A stretch of 64,000 nucleotides of DNA from Triglochin maritima. Taxonomy: Eukaryota > Streptophyta > Magnoliopsida > Alismatales > Juncaginaceae. A program made the position numbers and the translations under genes. Every line of letters begins with the position of its first letter. The stretch's first letter is position 1. The DNA lies in contig OY821789.1 of the NCBI GenBank assembly GCA_963682175.1, forward strand, positions 6,076,001 through 6,140,000, written 5' to 3'. Below are positions 46,376 to 58,990 of this stretch, piece by piece. The notes under the pieces were generated by a model. It was not told where the DNA came from, searched no databases, and saw only the letters and a program-made list of their open reading frames with translations.

Positions 46376-46380
46376 AAAAT

Positions 46381-47378
46381 ATTATGGGTGTAAGGACACG
46401 AGTCTATTATCACATCACCAACTTGTTGGGAGTGGATATAACGATGCGCTACACGAAGACAAATCAATGATGCACAGCGAAAACACAAAATGAATATTAC
46501 ACACGGAAAGAAACTAACGTCTGGTCATCTCCCAAACGCAACACAACAAGAAACACACACAAGATAAAAGAAACAAGCAACGACACAACACACCTGAAAC
46601 AACCACGACACACGGGGTTTAAATGTTCGACAACGTGCCTACGTCCTTGAGAGGGTATCCTGCGGGTTTCATTTTCTTTTCCACTTCTCCAACAAGAGAA
46701 ACAATCAAGATTACAATATTAGAGACAATTTGTCCTCCAAAGCACTCTAGATCTCTCTACTCCTAATCTCTTTTTAGGAAATAATAGTGATGTATTGTAT
46801 ACAAGATTAATGTGAAAATCCCTTAAATAGTATGCTAAATTCGTACAAGAGAACATACAGATCGTGGGTAAAACTGTTTGCACCAGTTGACCGTTGTCCA
46901 ACATTGGTCTATGGTTATCCAGCATAATCGTCACATTTCGATCGATTGTTGTCCAACAACCAGTCGACCGTGAATAGCGCCTGGGAGTCTCTGGAAGTTT
47001 TCGGTCGATCGCTCCATACTACTGATCTGCCTAGGAGACTCTGCAAGTTTCCAGTCGACTCGGTCGACCGTGAATAACGCTTAGGAGTCTCTGGAAGTTT
47101 CAAGTTGACCACTTTGCACTACTGATCTGCATGGGAGACTCTGCAAGTTTCCGGTCGACTGATTGCCTTGCTCCAGTCGACTGCTCTGCACTGCTGACAA
47201 GTGTCTGAAAGTTTTCAGTCGCCCGTCTCCTCAACTGATTCTCCCATTTCTTGTACTTAACAAATATAAACTAATTTCAACACAACTAACCTAAGTTCTG
47301 TGACAAACTAGGTTAGTATTGTGGGACAATAAAATTAGAAGATTTATGGAATCGTAAGTGGGTATGGGTGTTGTGCGC
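46381..47378. repeat. LTR-like sequence with GGTCGACC-related motifs, unclassified
   Basis: Non-coding DNA beside the Tekay insertion. Between 46930 and 47225 it has GTCGACCG, GGTCGATCG, GGTCGACC and AGTCGACT sites. No ends, PBS or PPT could be fixed, so its class is open. Confidence 0.35.
46961..47160. repeat. 100-bp tandem duplication
   Basis: Two units, 46961-47060 and 47061-47160, each starting (CA/CG)GTCGACCGTGAATA and including GGAGTCTCTGGAAGTTT and CTACTGATCTGC. The copies differ by a few bases. Units start at the palindrome. Confidence 0.85.
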
Positions 47379-47945
47379 AGGGGCGAACCTAGGTGAGCAC
47401 ACGTAGTCATGTGCTCACGTCAGAATTTTAAAATTGATGTTAAGCAAAATCATTGTGTGCCCACGCTGCCAATCAAGTTTGTGAATGTGTGATCAACTCA
47501 TAATAGAATAGAGAAGTAAAAAGTTATAATCCTTACCAAACCATTGGTAATTTCCGATGTGGGATTATTGTAGATTGTGTTGTATAAACTCAAAACTCAT
47601 ACATTATATTTAACATCATCTCCAATCTCCTTAATCCTTACAAACCATGTCCCCATTTCTCCTCCACCCCAAAATCCCTATTTCTCTACCAGATCACGAT
47701 GCCACCTGAATCCACCTTCGGCTCCATGCCTCCACCTCTCCAGCTCCACGACTCCACCTCTCCAAGACTCCAACTCCGCTGACCGCATCTGACGGCTCCA
47801 CCTCTCCAACTCTCATCTCCAGTCCATTGTCCACCCGCCCTCTCGGCCTCCCCTACTCCACCTCCATTGTGCCTCTCCACATGTACGCAGCACGCCTTCA
47901 CGGCCTCCCCAGTCTAAATCCACCCGCTTCACCCGACTGAAGGTA
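47379..47945 (+). mobile_element. Possible hAT-type element end or remnant
   Basis: CAGGGGCGAACCTAGG near 47382 resembles the terminal sequence of a common plant hAT group with zf-MYM-type transposases. Further right is a CT-rich stretch that ends in CTGAAG|GTAAGA, possibly a leader exon and donor. No opposite end or transposase was found. Confidence 0.25.
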
Positions 47946-50900
47946 AGATGCTTTAGTTTATTCTTTCGGTCCTATGTTTTTTATCTAACATTAAGGGTAT
48001 TTTCTTTTATGAGATATTTTTTGCAAAAATCAATAATAACAAAAAACATGACGAAATGAGTCCCACCGACGGCTTAGGTGCACGTAAGTAAATAAAAAAA
48101 GAGGGACAAATTGGGTAATATTGAAAAGCAGGTGCATGCAAGTAAAATTATTTTTTTCAAAGTGCACCTAAGCAGAAAACCTAAAATGGTAATCTCTATG
48201 ATTATATTTATCCACATGTATCTGCAAATTGGCTTTGTCAATATGTTTGGATATATATCGTGTCAGACCCAAACATCAGAAACACATTGTTGCAAATATC
48301 TGGTTTCATTTGCAAATCTCCAACTAAGTTTCAAGTAGCTAGGACATTTGTTAATGGAATTCCTAATTAGAATATGCATCTGATTACCGAATGTTTGATT
48401 CGATTTGGCCATGAGTCTGCTTGTGATCAAGAAACTTGGAAGTGAAGAATAAGGATATGATGATGATCTTTTCAGAACAAGCTGGTGCACTTGGAATTTT
48501 TAAAATACACGAAAACTTCGTGTTCATCACATTCATCTCCGTATAGCTAGCATGCAAGAGAACAAAGTAGTAATGAACGATGGTTAAACACCTTGATTGC
48601 TTCTGATTACAACCAAAATTAAAGATAAGATAATGTTACAATGAGAATGGTGCAATTAGAAACTTGGAATACCAACCTGTCTATTGATTACTGATTTGGC
48701 AAGTCGACAAAGAGATGATGAAGTGGTTGTGGAAGATCCTTACACCAAGATTAAGTGGATAATTAGGATTGGGAAATCGAAGTGATGAGGGGAAGACAAC
48801 TTTGTTGTTGGTTGTAGGAGGGATTAGTTTATCGCATGCATGGTGGGGAGTGGACATTAGACAATAGACAACAGACAACAGACATGTTTTCTTCAAAACA
48901 ATAGACATGGTTGGCTGGCCTTTCTTGTCCTTCTGCTTAGACTACAGCCCCTCATCTCTGTTTCCCGCCCATCTCCATTTTAAATGTTATTGTATACACT
49001 TCCTTGCTCTATAATGTTTTCTTCTTTTTGTTAGTTATATATTTTCTTTTGGACGTAAGTAATTGTTTTTCAAAAAAAAAACACACGCTGCATGCCTAAG
49101 AATCTTTTAACCATGGAACACTTGCCCAATAGTGTGTCAACTTCGAAAGGGATATCGGTGCAAGAGTTCGGCTAAAACTTGTGTATCAAGCAGGTGAAGG
49201 AGTTGACACAGTTGCAGCAGTTGGAATTTTTAATTTTTTTTGAGCTATTCAGTTGAAGCCGAAAAGTAATCAATGTTTTCAATATATAGGATTGAGAATT
49301 ATCATAAACGGTCGATCACACAATATCCCAATAGTCCAATGACTAGGTGGGTAAGATTGGAGATCTTGAGACACAAATTTGTCATTCATCCACATAACAA
49401 AGTCATTATCAGTGAGATACGATTAAACAACCCACCTTAATTAAACTTTAATGTGACCACTTATCAAAATAATACCGCAATGAGTAAGTTCTGAAGCGAA
49501 ACTGCAACAATCCAAAGTATAGAATGAATTTAGACAAATTATTTCACATGTGGCGGCAAGAAGTAGCAGAACCAGAAATTCCATCGGAGTGAGGCTTAAT
49601 AGTAAATCAAGAAAAAGTTATCATCATATATATGGTTCGAAAGGTGACTATTTTCTCAAAAGAATACTACATTTTCGTAAAAATTACAATCGAACACGAC
49701 GGGTTTTCATATTTTGAAAACGACTATTTTTGGTTGTCGTTTACCAGGATCGAAATTTAAAGTTCAAAAATCCAACTCTATGAGGTTGTTTCGAGCTACT
49801 ATGTGTCATGTTAACACCTTCTTGCACTTTTTTGTTCTTTATAGAAAATTTTCCATGATGGCTTTAGATTAATGCATTTATTTAATTAACGAAATTCATA
49901 CGAAAGCGCAACAGTAAAATTTAAGTTTGAGAATATTTAAGTAAAAAAGAACAATCGGAAAACTTTAACCATCAATTGATCATGCCGGTTGGAACTTGGA
50001 ACTAAGAATATATAAACAAAGTAATTAAATAATCAAGAAGTTGAGAGAATGACCCACTAAGATGTACACCATACGTAATGAGAATTCATGTTTCTAATAG
50101 AAGAATAAAAAAACATAATCTATATGGCTTGTACGGCATGACCTGTTGAAAGTTAGGACGACGAAGGAAGCCTTAGCCCTTCGACGAAGAAAATTAATTT
50201 TCTGGTGCTTAATCGATTTGATTTTCGGTTTAGGAAAGAAGAGGAAGAAAAAAAGAATAACAATATTAAAGGGTGGAGGAAATTTTAAGAGTAAATTAGT
50301 AATAGAGTTTTGCCCTTTCGGTAGCGTAACTAAAGGGTGATTTTTACGATCTCAACCATTTAGTATAGAAATTTTCCTTTCTTATTTTTATGCAATAATT
50401 TATATTTTTGGTTTAAAAATGAATTTAAATTTAAAGATTTCAAATATAATAAAATTAAATTTGGAAAATTTATACTACACAATCCTAGTAGACACAAAAC
50501 ATTCAAAATCACGTATTCACTGGTCTACACACTCTACGTACTTTGGTATCTGATGTCCAACCGTACACGTAGATGGATGCAGTTTTTGGCCGTCGGATCC
50601 AACGGTGTCATAGCTAAAACTGTGCAGCGGAACACCATTAAGAAAACACAGTTATAGATTAGATAGTCACACGTGGCAGAACGACAGTCGCCACCGCCGC
50701 TATCCCTAAACAAAAAGATAAGTCATAAGAATGACCACTTTGTGCTTTAACCCCTTCATGTCCTCAAATATTGATCCTCTCTAGATTTTCCAGTGCAACC
50801 TTTGTATTCTTTCTGTTTTAGAATTTGGAAAACATGTACGTAACAAACTTTTGACATGGTATTAATCCCAACCATGATTGGTAACTTATTGTCTTTGTAT

Positions 50901-52220
50901 AGGTAATTTTGATTTTTCACTAAATTGGGACTCATGTACCAAAGGCAAAAGAAGTTATACATATGCTAGCTTGTCATTTGGACCATTTAAATTAAGATAT
51001 AAAATGCGCCTTGTTGTCATCTTAATAACATAAATATCATTAATCAATCAGTGGTTTATGCAAATTACATTCAGTGCTTGTTTGAGAAAGAACACGTCAA
51101 GTCCTCCACATGGATCTAACTAAACCTGTACACCTTATGGTGATAATACAGTAAAGTATGGAGTTGTAATGCAATTTTTTCGAGAACAGAGGTTATCATA
51201 GGCGAAGAAGGAAATGCTAAAGTGAAAACGCCAACACACTACCCTTTGACGTTACATGTGTCAAATTATATTTTAAAAAATTTAAAATTGGACAGTCAAA
51301 ACTTAAATCTTAATATGTTCTTGTCGATATTGCCGTAACCTTTTAATTTCTTGATCACATTCAACCAAATTATAATGAAATCTCATTTTCCACTTGTTCC
51401 TACGCGATTAATTTCACCAACATCTACATGTGAGCGGGAAGACCAAGAAGATGCATGTGAACGGGGGTGGCCATGACCATCCACCTATCTCCATCCTAAC
51501 CAAAAAAGATAAACCAAATTAATCATCATAACCTAATCAAAAGTAAAACATCAATTACAATAGGTAAGAACGACCAACTTGACTAGCTTAGTCGGAGGAT
51601 CATTTTTCTTGAAACAGTGGAGAAGAGGCGGTGCTAGAATTTCTAAGTCAAGAATGTTACAATTTGTATTACGTCATGAAAAATTAAATGGTTCAGAAAA
51701 TCCAGTATGATTATACTTAATTAGATAAAATTCAAATTCTAATGGCACAAACTCCAATTGATGTATAATTAATTATGTGAAATTCAAAAATTTACATATT
51801 TTACTTAGTAATCTATGAAGTTTAGTTGGTTTGTTCTTCGATTTCAAAGGACGCAGAGTAGAAGTGTAGACAAAACAAAACACAAAACCCCTAAATATAG
51901 GTATCACGAGGCCTGACTGCCTGATACGATTTGTAGTTCTTAAAAATAAATCATAGCCCGTAAGTAGTGACCACGGGCACTCATGACTGAGTCACTTGTA
52001 GCACCACATCACAATCCCACTTTAGGAGCAGAGTTAGGCGTCGCAGCCGTTGCTAGTCGCCGCATCCGTTCGATATTACCATCAATGTCGTTTATTACCA
52101 TGATTACCTCCGCCTCCTTTATCACATTACAGCTACGGAGCCCCATGATTAGAAAAAAACTACCAAATCAAATCCAAACATGTTGAAGGAAGGAAACAGA
52201 GACGTACCCCACCCAACGGG
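47946..52220. other. AT-rich intergenic DNA
   Basis: About 4.3 kb in which I see no gene, RNA gene or delimited mobile element. The short open frames look random in composition. Confidence 0.5.
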
Positions 52221-52229
52221 TATTTATAG
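52221..52229 (+). promoter_or_regulatory. Probable TATA box of the HLS1-like gene
   Basis: TATTTATAG about 110 bp upstream of the start codon, followed by a C-rich stretch as often seen in plant leaders. Confidence 0.5.
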
Positions 52230-52338
52230 TGCCTTCCCCAACCCAATCATCTCCATTCACTCCTCTTCCGCACTTCAAAGCCCCTCAACTACTTAACCAA
52301 TATACATAACATATAACGGTTGTAGTAGGTTTTATAGT

Positions 52339-53698
52339 ATGAAGGTAGTGGTGAGGGAGTTCGACCCGAAGAAGGACAGCGCGGGGGCGGAGGCGGTGGA
52401 GACGATGTGCGACGTCGGGTCGACCTCCACCGGGGAGATTTCGCTCTTCACCGACCTCCTCGGGGACCCCATGTCTCGTGTCCGTCACTCCCCCGCTTAT
52501 CTAATGCTGGTTCGTAAACACTTTACCCGACTCAAATTACATGCTTATAATTTATTCCTTCCGTTGTGACATCAAAATACTGAACCAACATTAATATATG
52601 TATAATATATATATATACATAGGTGGCGGAAACAAGTGATCAGAGCGAGATAGTCGGACTAATCCGCGGCTGCATCAAAACCGTGACCTGCGATAGGAAG
52701 ACGTCCCGTGACGGGAAGCCGCCTTCGCCGTTGTACAGCGAAGTCGCTTATATTCTCGGCCTCCGAGTGTCCCCTTACCACAGGTACGTATATATATATA
52801 TATATATAGACATGAAAACAATATGTATTATCTTATCGAAGTATGAGGACATTCTTAAAGTTCTCGGATGGATAAAATTAATCAATACAGAAGGCGAGGT
52901 ATCGGTAAAAGACTGGTGATTCAACTGGAGCAGTGGTTCCACGAGATGGGAGCAGAGTATGCTTACATGGCGACGGAGAAAGACAACGCCGCCTCGGTCT
53001 GTCTTTTCGCGAAATGCGGTTACTCCAAGTTCAGAGCACCGTCGATCCTCGTCCACCCGGTCTTCGCCCACCGACTTTCGATTCACAATAAAATCCAAAT
53101 TACCAAAATGGACAACGTTTCCGCCGAATCGCTCTACCGGTCCCGCTTCTCCACCGTCGAGTTCTTCCCGAGAGACATCGACAGCGTCCTCACGAACCCG
53201 CTCTGCCTCGGCACATTCCTCGCGACCGATGGGCACTCCTCCTGGGTCGTCGCCAGCGTCTGGAACTGCAGCGACGTTTTCAAACTCCAAGTCCGCGGCG
53301 CGTCGAAGATCATGAGGTCGTTCGCGAAGGCGACACGTGTGATCGACAAGGTGTTCCCGTGGTTCGGCATCCCGTCGGTGCCTAACCTGTTCCGGCCGTT
53401 CGGGTTGTACTTCGTGTTCGGAGTTGGGGGAGAGGGGCCGAGGAAGGTAGGGTTGGTTAAGGGGCTTTTTAGGCACGTGCATAATTTGGGGAGGAAGGGT
53501 GGGGTAGGAGTGGTGGCGACGGAGGTGGCGGAGATGGAGCCAGTGCGGAAGGGGATTCCGCATTGGAAGGTGTTGTCGTGCGAGGAGGACTTGTGGTGCG
53601 TGAAGCGGTTGGGGGAGGATTACAGCGACGGGGCGCTTGGGGATTGGACTAAGTCGGTGCCTGGGTCGTCCATTTTCGTCGATCCAAGGGAGTTTTGA
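52339..53698 (+). CDS. HLS1-like: Probable N-acetyltransferase HLS1-like (GNAT family), three exons
   Basis: HOOKLESS1 and its relatives are GNAT-fold proteins that promote differential cell growth, such as the seedling apical hook, downstream of ethylene and in balance with auxin. Exons: 52339-52509, 52623-52783 and 52891-53698, all with GT/AG introns, giving 379 residues; known members have about 400. The N-terminus VVREFDPKKD and SLFTDLLGDP...RHSPAYLMLV match the family. The acetyl-CoA loop R-R-R-G-I-G is at residues 111-116, at the exon 2/3 border. Further landmarks are FSTVEFFPRDIDSVL, SVWNC-like ASVWNCSDVF, IPHWKVLSCEEDLWC and the C-terminal SIFVDPREF. No break is seen. Exon 3 is GC-rich. 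Introns 1 and 2 contain TA-rich microsatellites. Which paralogue it is cannot be told from sequence alone. Confidence 0.92.
52787..52809. repeat. (TA)n microsatellite in HLS1-like intron 2
   Basis: A run of TA dinucleotides a few bases after the exon 2 donor site. Confidence 0.85.
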
Positions 53699-55721
53699 GG
53701 ATGGACGGTTGGGATGGACTGGGTTTTTTTTTTTTTTGGTGGATCTGTTTTGGGGTTTGGCGTTGTGGCTTGGTTTGCTTGTAATTAACAACGGATAAAT
53801 GGATTTTTAGTTTGTTTTGGAGGGGATATGATTAGATGTTGGATTACACTAGTTGTTAATGTTGGTACGTCTTTCGGGATTGGGATGGTCTTTTTACAAT
53901 CATAGGGCTGTTCAATTGCTACATGCATCCATTGGACGCTGATGATACTATGTTTCTTGAATTATGACGGGGTGGTGGTTATGAATTAAACTTTAATAGC
54001 TTAGGAGGGGTAATGATTATAACTTATTAAGTAGTGAAGTGGATTTTCAATTGTATTATTTTCAATGTGGGGTAATTAAAATTGTACTGAAACTTATTTT
54101 GGCCATTTAGCAAATCACGTGAACCGACAATGATAGGTCAGTTGGATCACAAATCAGTGACATGGTAATTTGACCTCATATTTTGGACCCTTAAATAAAG
54201 TGTGGTTAATAGTCGCATGCAAATTACTTAAATTGTACGCGTCAATTATCGTATTATTCATTCTCTCATTTCTACTTATTATCTTCATTCGTTTTCCTCT
54301 CGACCACCAAAATTATTGTCTCGGAGACTACGAAAGACGCACCGATAGACTTAAATAAAGTAAAATCTTTATACTTTTTTTTATAAAAAAATGTGAGCAA
54401 GCGTCTGTCAAAGACGCCCCCAACGTCATAGTCATGGGGGCGTTTTTTGTAGACGCTTCAGGGGAATTTTTTTTTGAACTTACCGTGCCGGTTTAAGACG
54501 GTTCGTCAGATATTTTTTTGGTATTGATACTGGTAAAGTGAGAGAAACTGAGAGAGAAATCTTCTTTTAATATACGAGACGGAATGTGTATTAAATAGAA
54601 ATTGAAAGGTAAAATCAAGGATAAAATGATAATTAACGGACGATTTAAGTAATTTGGGAACGACAAATAGTAACACTTTAAATATGTGGATCTTTTTTGT
54701 AACAATAATTAGAAAAATAAGATCTAGCAGTAATTACTTTTTTTTTGAAAGATGGTCTTTTCAAATTCGGACCGGCTAACCTGAATTTACTACTATTCAA
54801 AATAAAAACAAAAAAACACTTGCTGCCAATATCTGATAATCATATCCATATCTATCTCAACAAAATAGAAGATAGGTATGATGATGTTAGAAACAAAACA
54901 AAAGGACAATTAAAATGGGTGTTGAGAATCACACATCTTGAGATGGCAACCTGATGGCAATGGTTGAGGTGACTTGACCCTGTCTGGACCCTCCTCTTCT
55001 TTTGTCTCATGTGAACATTGTCTTGCACCACCTCGGCTAACACGTTAGCCTCCCACCTCACACGTGCGACCGCATCAAATCTTTAACTATATATAGTCCA
55101 CTCGGAGGTTCTTTTTCTTATGATAAGTATAACCCGAAATAATAATATATATATATACTTCCTATACTTGGTAAAGAATAAAGACAAAAGTATGTTCTGA
55201 TATGGAGTGAGGTACGTATATATATAGTATAGATTTATTATTGTGAAATCAAGCTCAATGGAATGGGAATGGGAATGAGATGAGTTCGCTGTCCTTCTCG
55301 TGTACTGTACATAACTTAATATGGTCAAACCACTATATGTAACTGTGTTCGTAATCTTTGTTCGGGAAGCTACATGCTTTAGATTTTTTTTTTAAATTAT
55401 ATTTGATTAATTAAATTGTTTAGACATGACGCACATGTTACATTATTTTGGTGCAAACACCACTTGGTAATGTGATGATGTAGAATAAATGAAATACTAA
55501 AGCGCAACTTCAAAGCATACCAACGGATCCTATTTTAACTAAACGAGTTAATCTTAATTATGAAGATAGGTTAGAGAACCGCCTCCAATCCCTTAGTCGG
55601 TGATTTTTTTAGACGTACTTTTAATTTTGATTAAAGAGTTTTTTAATCTATAACGTAGGAAGCCGCGCTTGCCGCTTATCTTAAAGAATATACAATTTTC
55701 ACCGATAGCATACCTTTCATT
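53699..55721. other. HLS1-like 3' flank and intergenic DNA
   Basis: Starts with the probable 3' UTR. No further gene is seen. It contains the foldback at 54399-54458. Confidence 0.5.
54399..54458. repeat. Imperfect foldback sequence
   Basis: AAGCGTCT and GACGCCCCCA on the left pair with TGGGGGCGT and AGACGCTT on the right, around a short loop. It could be a MITE tip or relic; no target duplication was found. Confidence 0.6.
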
Positions 55722-55761
55722 ATATTTACCAGTGTTCACGTAGGTAGGCGACCGTACTTCT

Positions 55762-55858
55762 CGGTGGTCGCTTGGACGACCACCGTCTTTCGCCCAGCAA
55801 AGCTGGGCGAAATGGGCGATTGCCTGGGCGAGAGCCGTTGGAGGACTCCAACGGCTCT
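55762..55858. repeat. Three consecutive perfect hairpins near the hAT left end
   Basis: Stems: 55762-55770 with 55777-55785 (9 bp, loop 6); 55788-55798 with 55802-55812 (11 bp, loop 3); 55831-55843 with 55846-55858 (13 bp, loop 2). All are perfect in the given sequence. Confidence 0.9.
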
Positions 55859-56176
55859 CTACTTTTTTGTTTTTTTTCAAAATTTTCAAGTTTGCTGCTA
55901 CCCCCAATTCCTATATAAACCCTCCAAATCTCTTCATTTTTCACAAATCTCTCATTCTCTTCTTATTCACAATTCTATTCTAATCATCAAGTTTTCACGA
56001 TTAAGTCTCCGGTCTCGTGTTTAGTTTTGAAGTTGGAAAGTGAAGTCTCTGATCCGCTACTTGATTCTTCAACCGCCAAATCAAGTGCATTTTTTCTAAC
56101 TTCTCTTTAGAATTAAATTAATTAGTATTTTATTTTCATAGTAGTCTAAATTTTTATATTAGTCTAGTTTTAAGAT

Positions 56177-58662
56177 ATGACCTACGTACCCGGCACTAGT
56201 CTCCCAATGCATCACGAGAGTTACGATAACCTAAGACCTACCCGTACAAATGACCCTGATTGGAATACTGCACATTACATTAGTGCTAATGATAAAAACT
56301 GCATTGTCTGTGAGTTATGTGGTAAGGAAACTAGAGGTAGTATAGCCCGTCACAAACAACATCTTGCATACACACTCGGTAACAATGCTAGATCTTGTGA
56401 TAAAGTTCCTGACTTTTTTAAACAAAACATAATTGCATACATGAATAGAAAGAGTAGGACATTACAAAACGAAAATGTATGTCTTGATGATTATGTAGAA
56501 CGAGAAAACATAGAATTTGATCTGGAAACCGGGTCGGATTCCGATTCTGCTCGGACCCCAACCTCCCGTTCTCGCCCCGTTCCTGGTCAAAAGAGACAAA
56601 AACAACGTTTGTGGGCACCATTTTACGGACATGAGAAAGACGTGGTTTCCGGCTCCCTACAAACAACCATCGAAAGAACCTTTAAAAAACAAGAAAGGAA
56701 AACAATTAATCAAAAATGGTCTAGGCTTTTCTATAGATGTGGTATATTATTCAACACTGTAAGGACACCTGAGTGGAAGGAAGCAATATCCGCGTACGTA
56801 CTTACGGACCCGGACTTAAACCCATGACGTTTCATGAAGTTAGTGACTCGTGTCTTAAACAAGAAATTGACTACACTAGAAGTATACTAGAGTCATACAG
56901 ACAAGATTGGGTTACATACGGGTGCACGTTGATGACGGATGACTGGACTGATAGGTCCGGTTGGAATATAATCAATTTTCTAGTAAATTTTCCAATAGGT
57001 ACCATGTTCATGAGGTCTGTAGATGCTTCCGGTCACTCTCACACCGCAGACTACTTGTACAAGCTAATGGACAAGGTAGTTGACGGGATTGGCGAAGAAC
57101 ACGTTGTTCAAGTGGTCACCGACAACGCCGCCGCGTACGTACTTGCCAATAGGATGTTGAAGCAAAAAAGAAGGAGATGTTTTGGACTCCCTGTGCAGCG
57201 CATTGCATCGATCTCATCTTGGAGGATATTGGCAAGCTATTTTTGAAAACTATTGTTTTAGTTCGTAAGATCGTCAAATATTTCAACAATCATTCCTTGT
57301 TGTTGAAGAGAATGTGAATTGCCATTGAAAGGAACCTGCTACGCCTTACTGTCATGAGATTTGTCACCGCTTTTCTGACTTTGCAAAGGTTTGTTTATGA
57401 AGAAAGATAGACTACGAGCCTTTGTTGTTTCCCCGGAGTACAACGATCATAATGCAAGTTGGATAAAGAATAAGAAAAAGAAGGAGATCTCTACTGAAGT
57501 TGCCGAGACCATTCTACAAAGTGGCTTCTGGACCAACGTCGTGAAGGCACTGAAGGCCTCACATCCTATGGTCTAGGTTCTTAGACTTTTTGACGGCGAT
57601 GAGAAACCACTGATGTGATATCTACATGACGCAATGGAGAAAGACAAAGAACCAATCATGAGGAACTTTAAAGCAAACCCGAGGTTGTACAAGCAAGTCA
57701 TCGACCTCATCGACACTAGGTGGGGTCCAGGGGAGATGATGTCCTCACCACTACACTCAGCTGGTTTCTCACGCAACCCTAGTACTTTCTTCTCCATCCC
57801 ACCTCAAGATCGAAATGTAGCTTTCAATGAGCATATGCTTAGATTCATGTATGTCGAAAAACGTCTCGTCCCCACTCCTGAAGAGCATGACAAGATTTGC
57901 GGTTTACTTGATCGTTGCAATAACTCACTTGGAATGTTCTCTAGGGTTATGGTTGTCAGACAAAGGACAGAAAGAAGACCTATAGATTGGTGGCAATCTT
58001 ATGACGCAGACATGGGAGAGACCGCATTACAGAGGTTGGCCCTGATGGTGTTGGGATTGACATGCTCGACATCAGGTTGTGATCGGAATTGGAGTGTCTT
58101 CGAGCAGTTGCACACAACGAGAAGGAACATGTTGGTTGTGAAGAAGATGAATGACTTGGTGTATGTGAACAACCAAAAGTTAAGGCAAAGGTTTCGGCAA
58201 TGGATGGAGAAGCCCAGATTTTATGACCTTATCAGTGTGGACTACGATCTCTTCGACGAGCATCCATGGTTGGTAGAAACTGAAGATCCGATCTTCGCTG
58301 GAGAGGAGCTTACATGGGCCAATGCCGAGGAAGCAACTTTGGGACATTTTTCTTCACCGAGACATTTTGCTCCATCCATGTCCAGTGCATTTGACGCGCG
58401 ATGTTCCACTTCATCTGACGCGCCATTATTAGGTGGTGGCATGAATGATGTCATCATTCACATTAGTTCTAGAGATCCAGGTGCATTGAGTTCTCAACCA
58501 CCGATGGACATCAACGAGCAATATGTCCAATCCGACGATGAAGAAACTGAAGAAGATGATGTCTACGTTGACAATCCGAACGAGAACCACTCCGACGACT
58601 CTGATGGTGGTGGAGGATATGATATGGTTCTCAGTTGGACATTAGATCAATGTGTCCAATGA
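56177..58662 (+). pseudogene. hAT-family transposase, disrupted
   Basis: The N-terminal part has a BED-type zinc finger (CELC...RHKQH, about 56310-56365) after an ATG at 56177. A 1-nt loss near 56790 shifts into the next frame, which carries the catalytic-region sequence TDDWTDRSGWNIINFLV and VTDNAAAYVLANRML (to about 57160). A second frameshift follows near 57165, then nonsense codons at 57316-57318 and, further on, around 57408, 57574 and 57612. From 57634 a 342-codon frame covers the hAT C-terminal dimerisation region (GCDRNWSVFEQLHTTRRN, about 58075-58130) and an acidic tail. In total at least two frameshifts and several stops, so no full protein can be made. Confidence 0.88.
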
Positions 58663-58990
58663 AATTTGTTAGTTAACTTGTAATTCTAATTTCTCTCTTA
58701 TCTGCTATTGTATGAACTATGAGTTACCTTTGTAATCGTACTACTAAGCAATAAATTGTATACCTAAGTGTTTATGTGGGTAGAGGGGGTGCCTAGTGAG
58801 GCATTGGTCGAGAAAATATGTGTATTTTCGAAGCGTAAACATGTATGATATTTTTAGATAATATTTGTGCATTTTTCTCGATTTTTCCTGGTTTTTTAAT
58901 CTATTTTATAAAATTTAATTAAATTAAAAAAAAGACCGCACATAGTTAGTCTCCCAATCGCCTCTGCGTTCCGTGAACGTTGATATTTAC

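Larger units (their letters stand above)
55730..58982 (+). mobile_element. hAT DNA transposon, complete ends, decayed transposase
   Basis: The 3253-bp element is flanked by the perfect 8-bp duplication ATATTTAC (55722-55729 and 58983-58990), the size typical of hAT. Ends are CAGTGTTCACG on the left and CGTGAACGTTG on the right, inverted with two mismatches in 11. The interior holds a broken hAT transposase on the plus strand. It is presumably immobile without a helper. Confidence 0.9.

Noticed and set aside
52775..53791. 338-codon minus-strand open frame
   Set aside because: It is antisense to the GC-rich exon 3 of the HLS1-like gene, whose protein matches the family along its length; the antisense product is Pro/Arg/His-rich with no motif.
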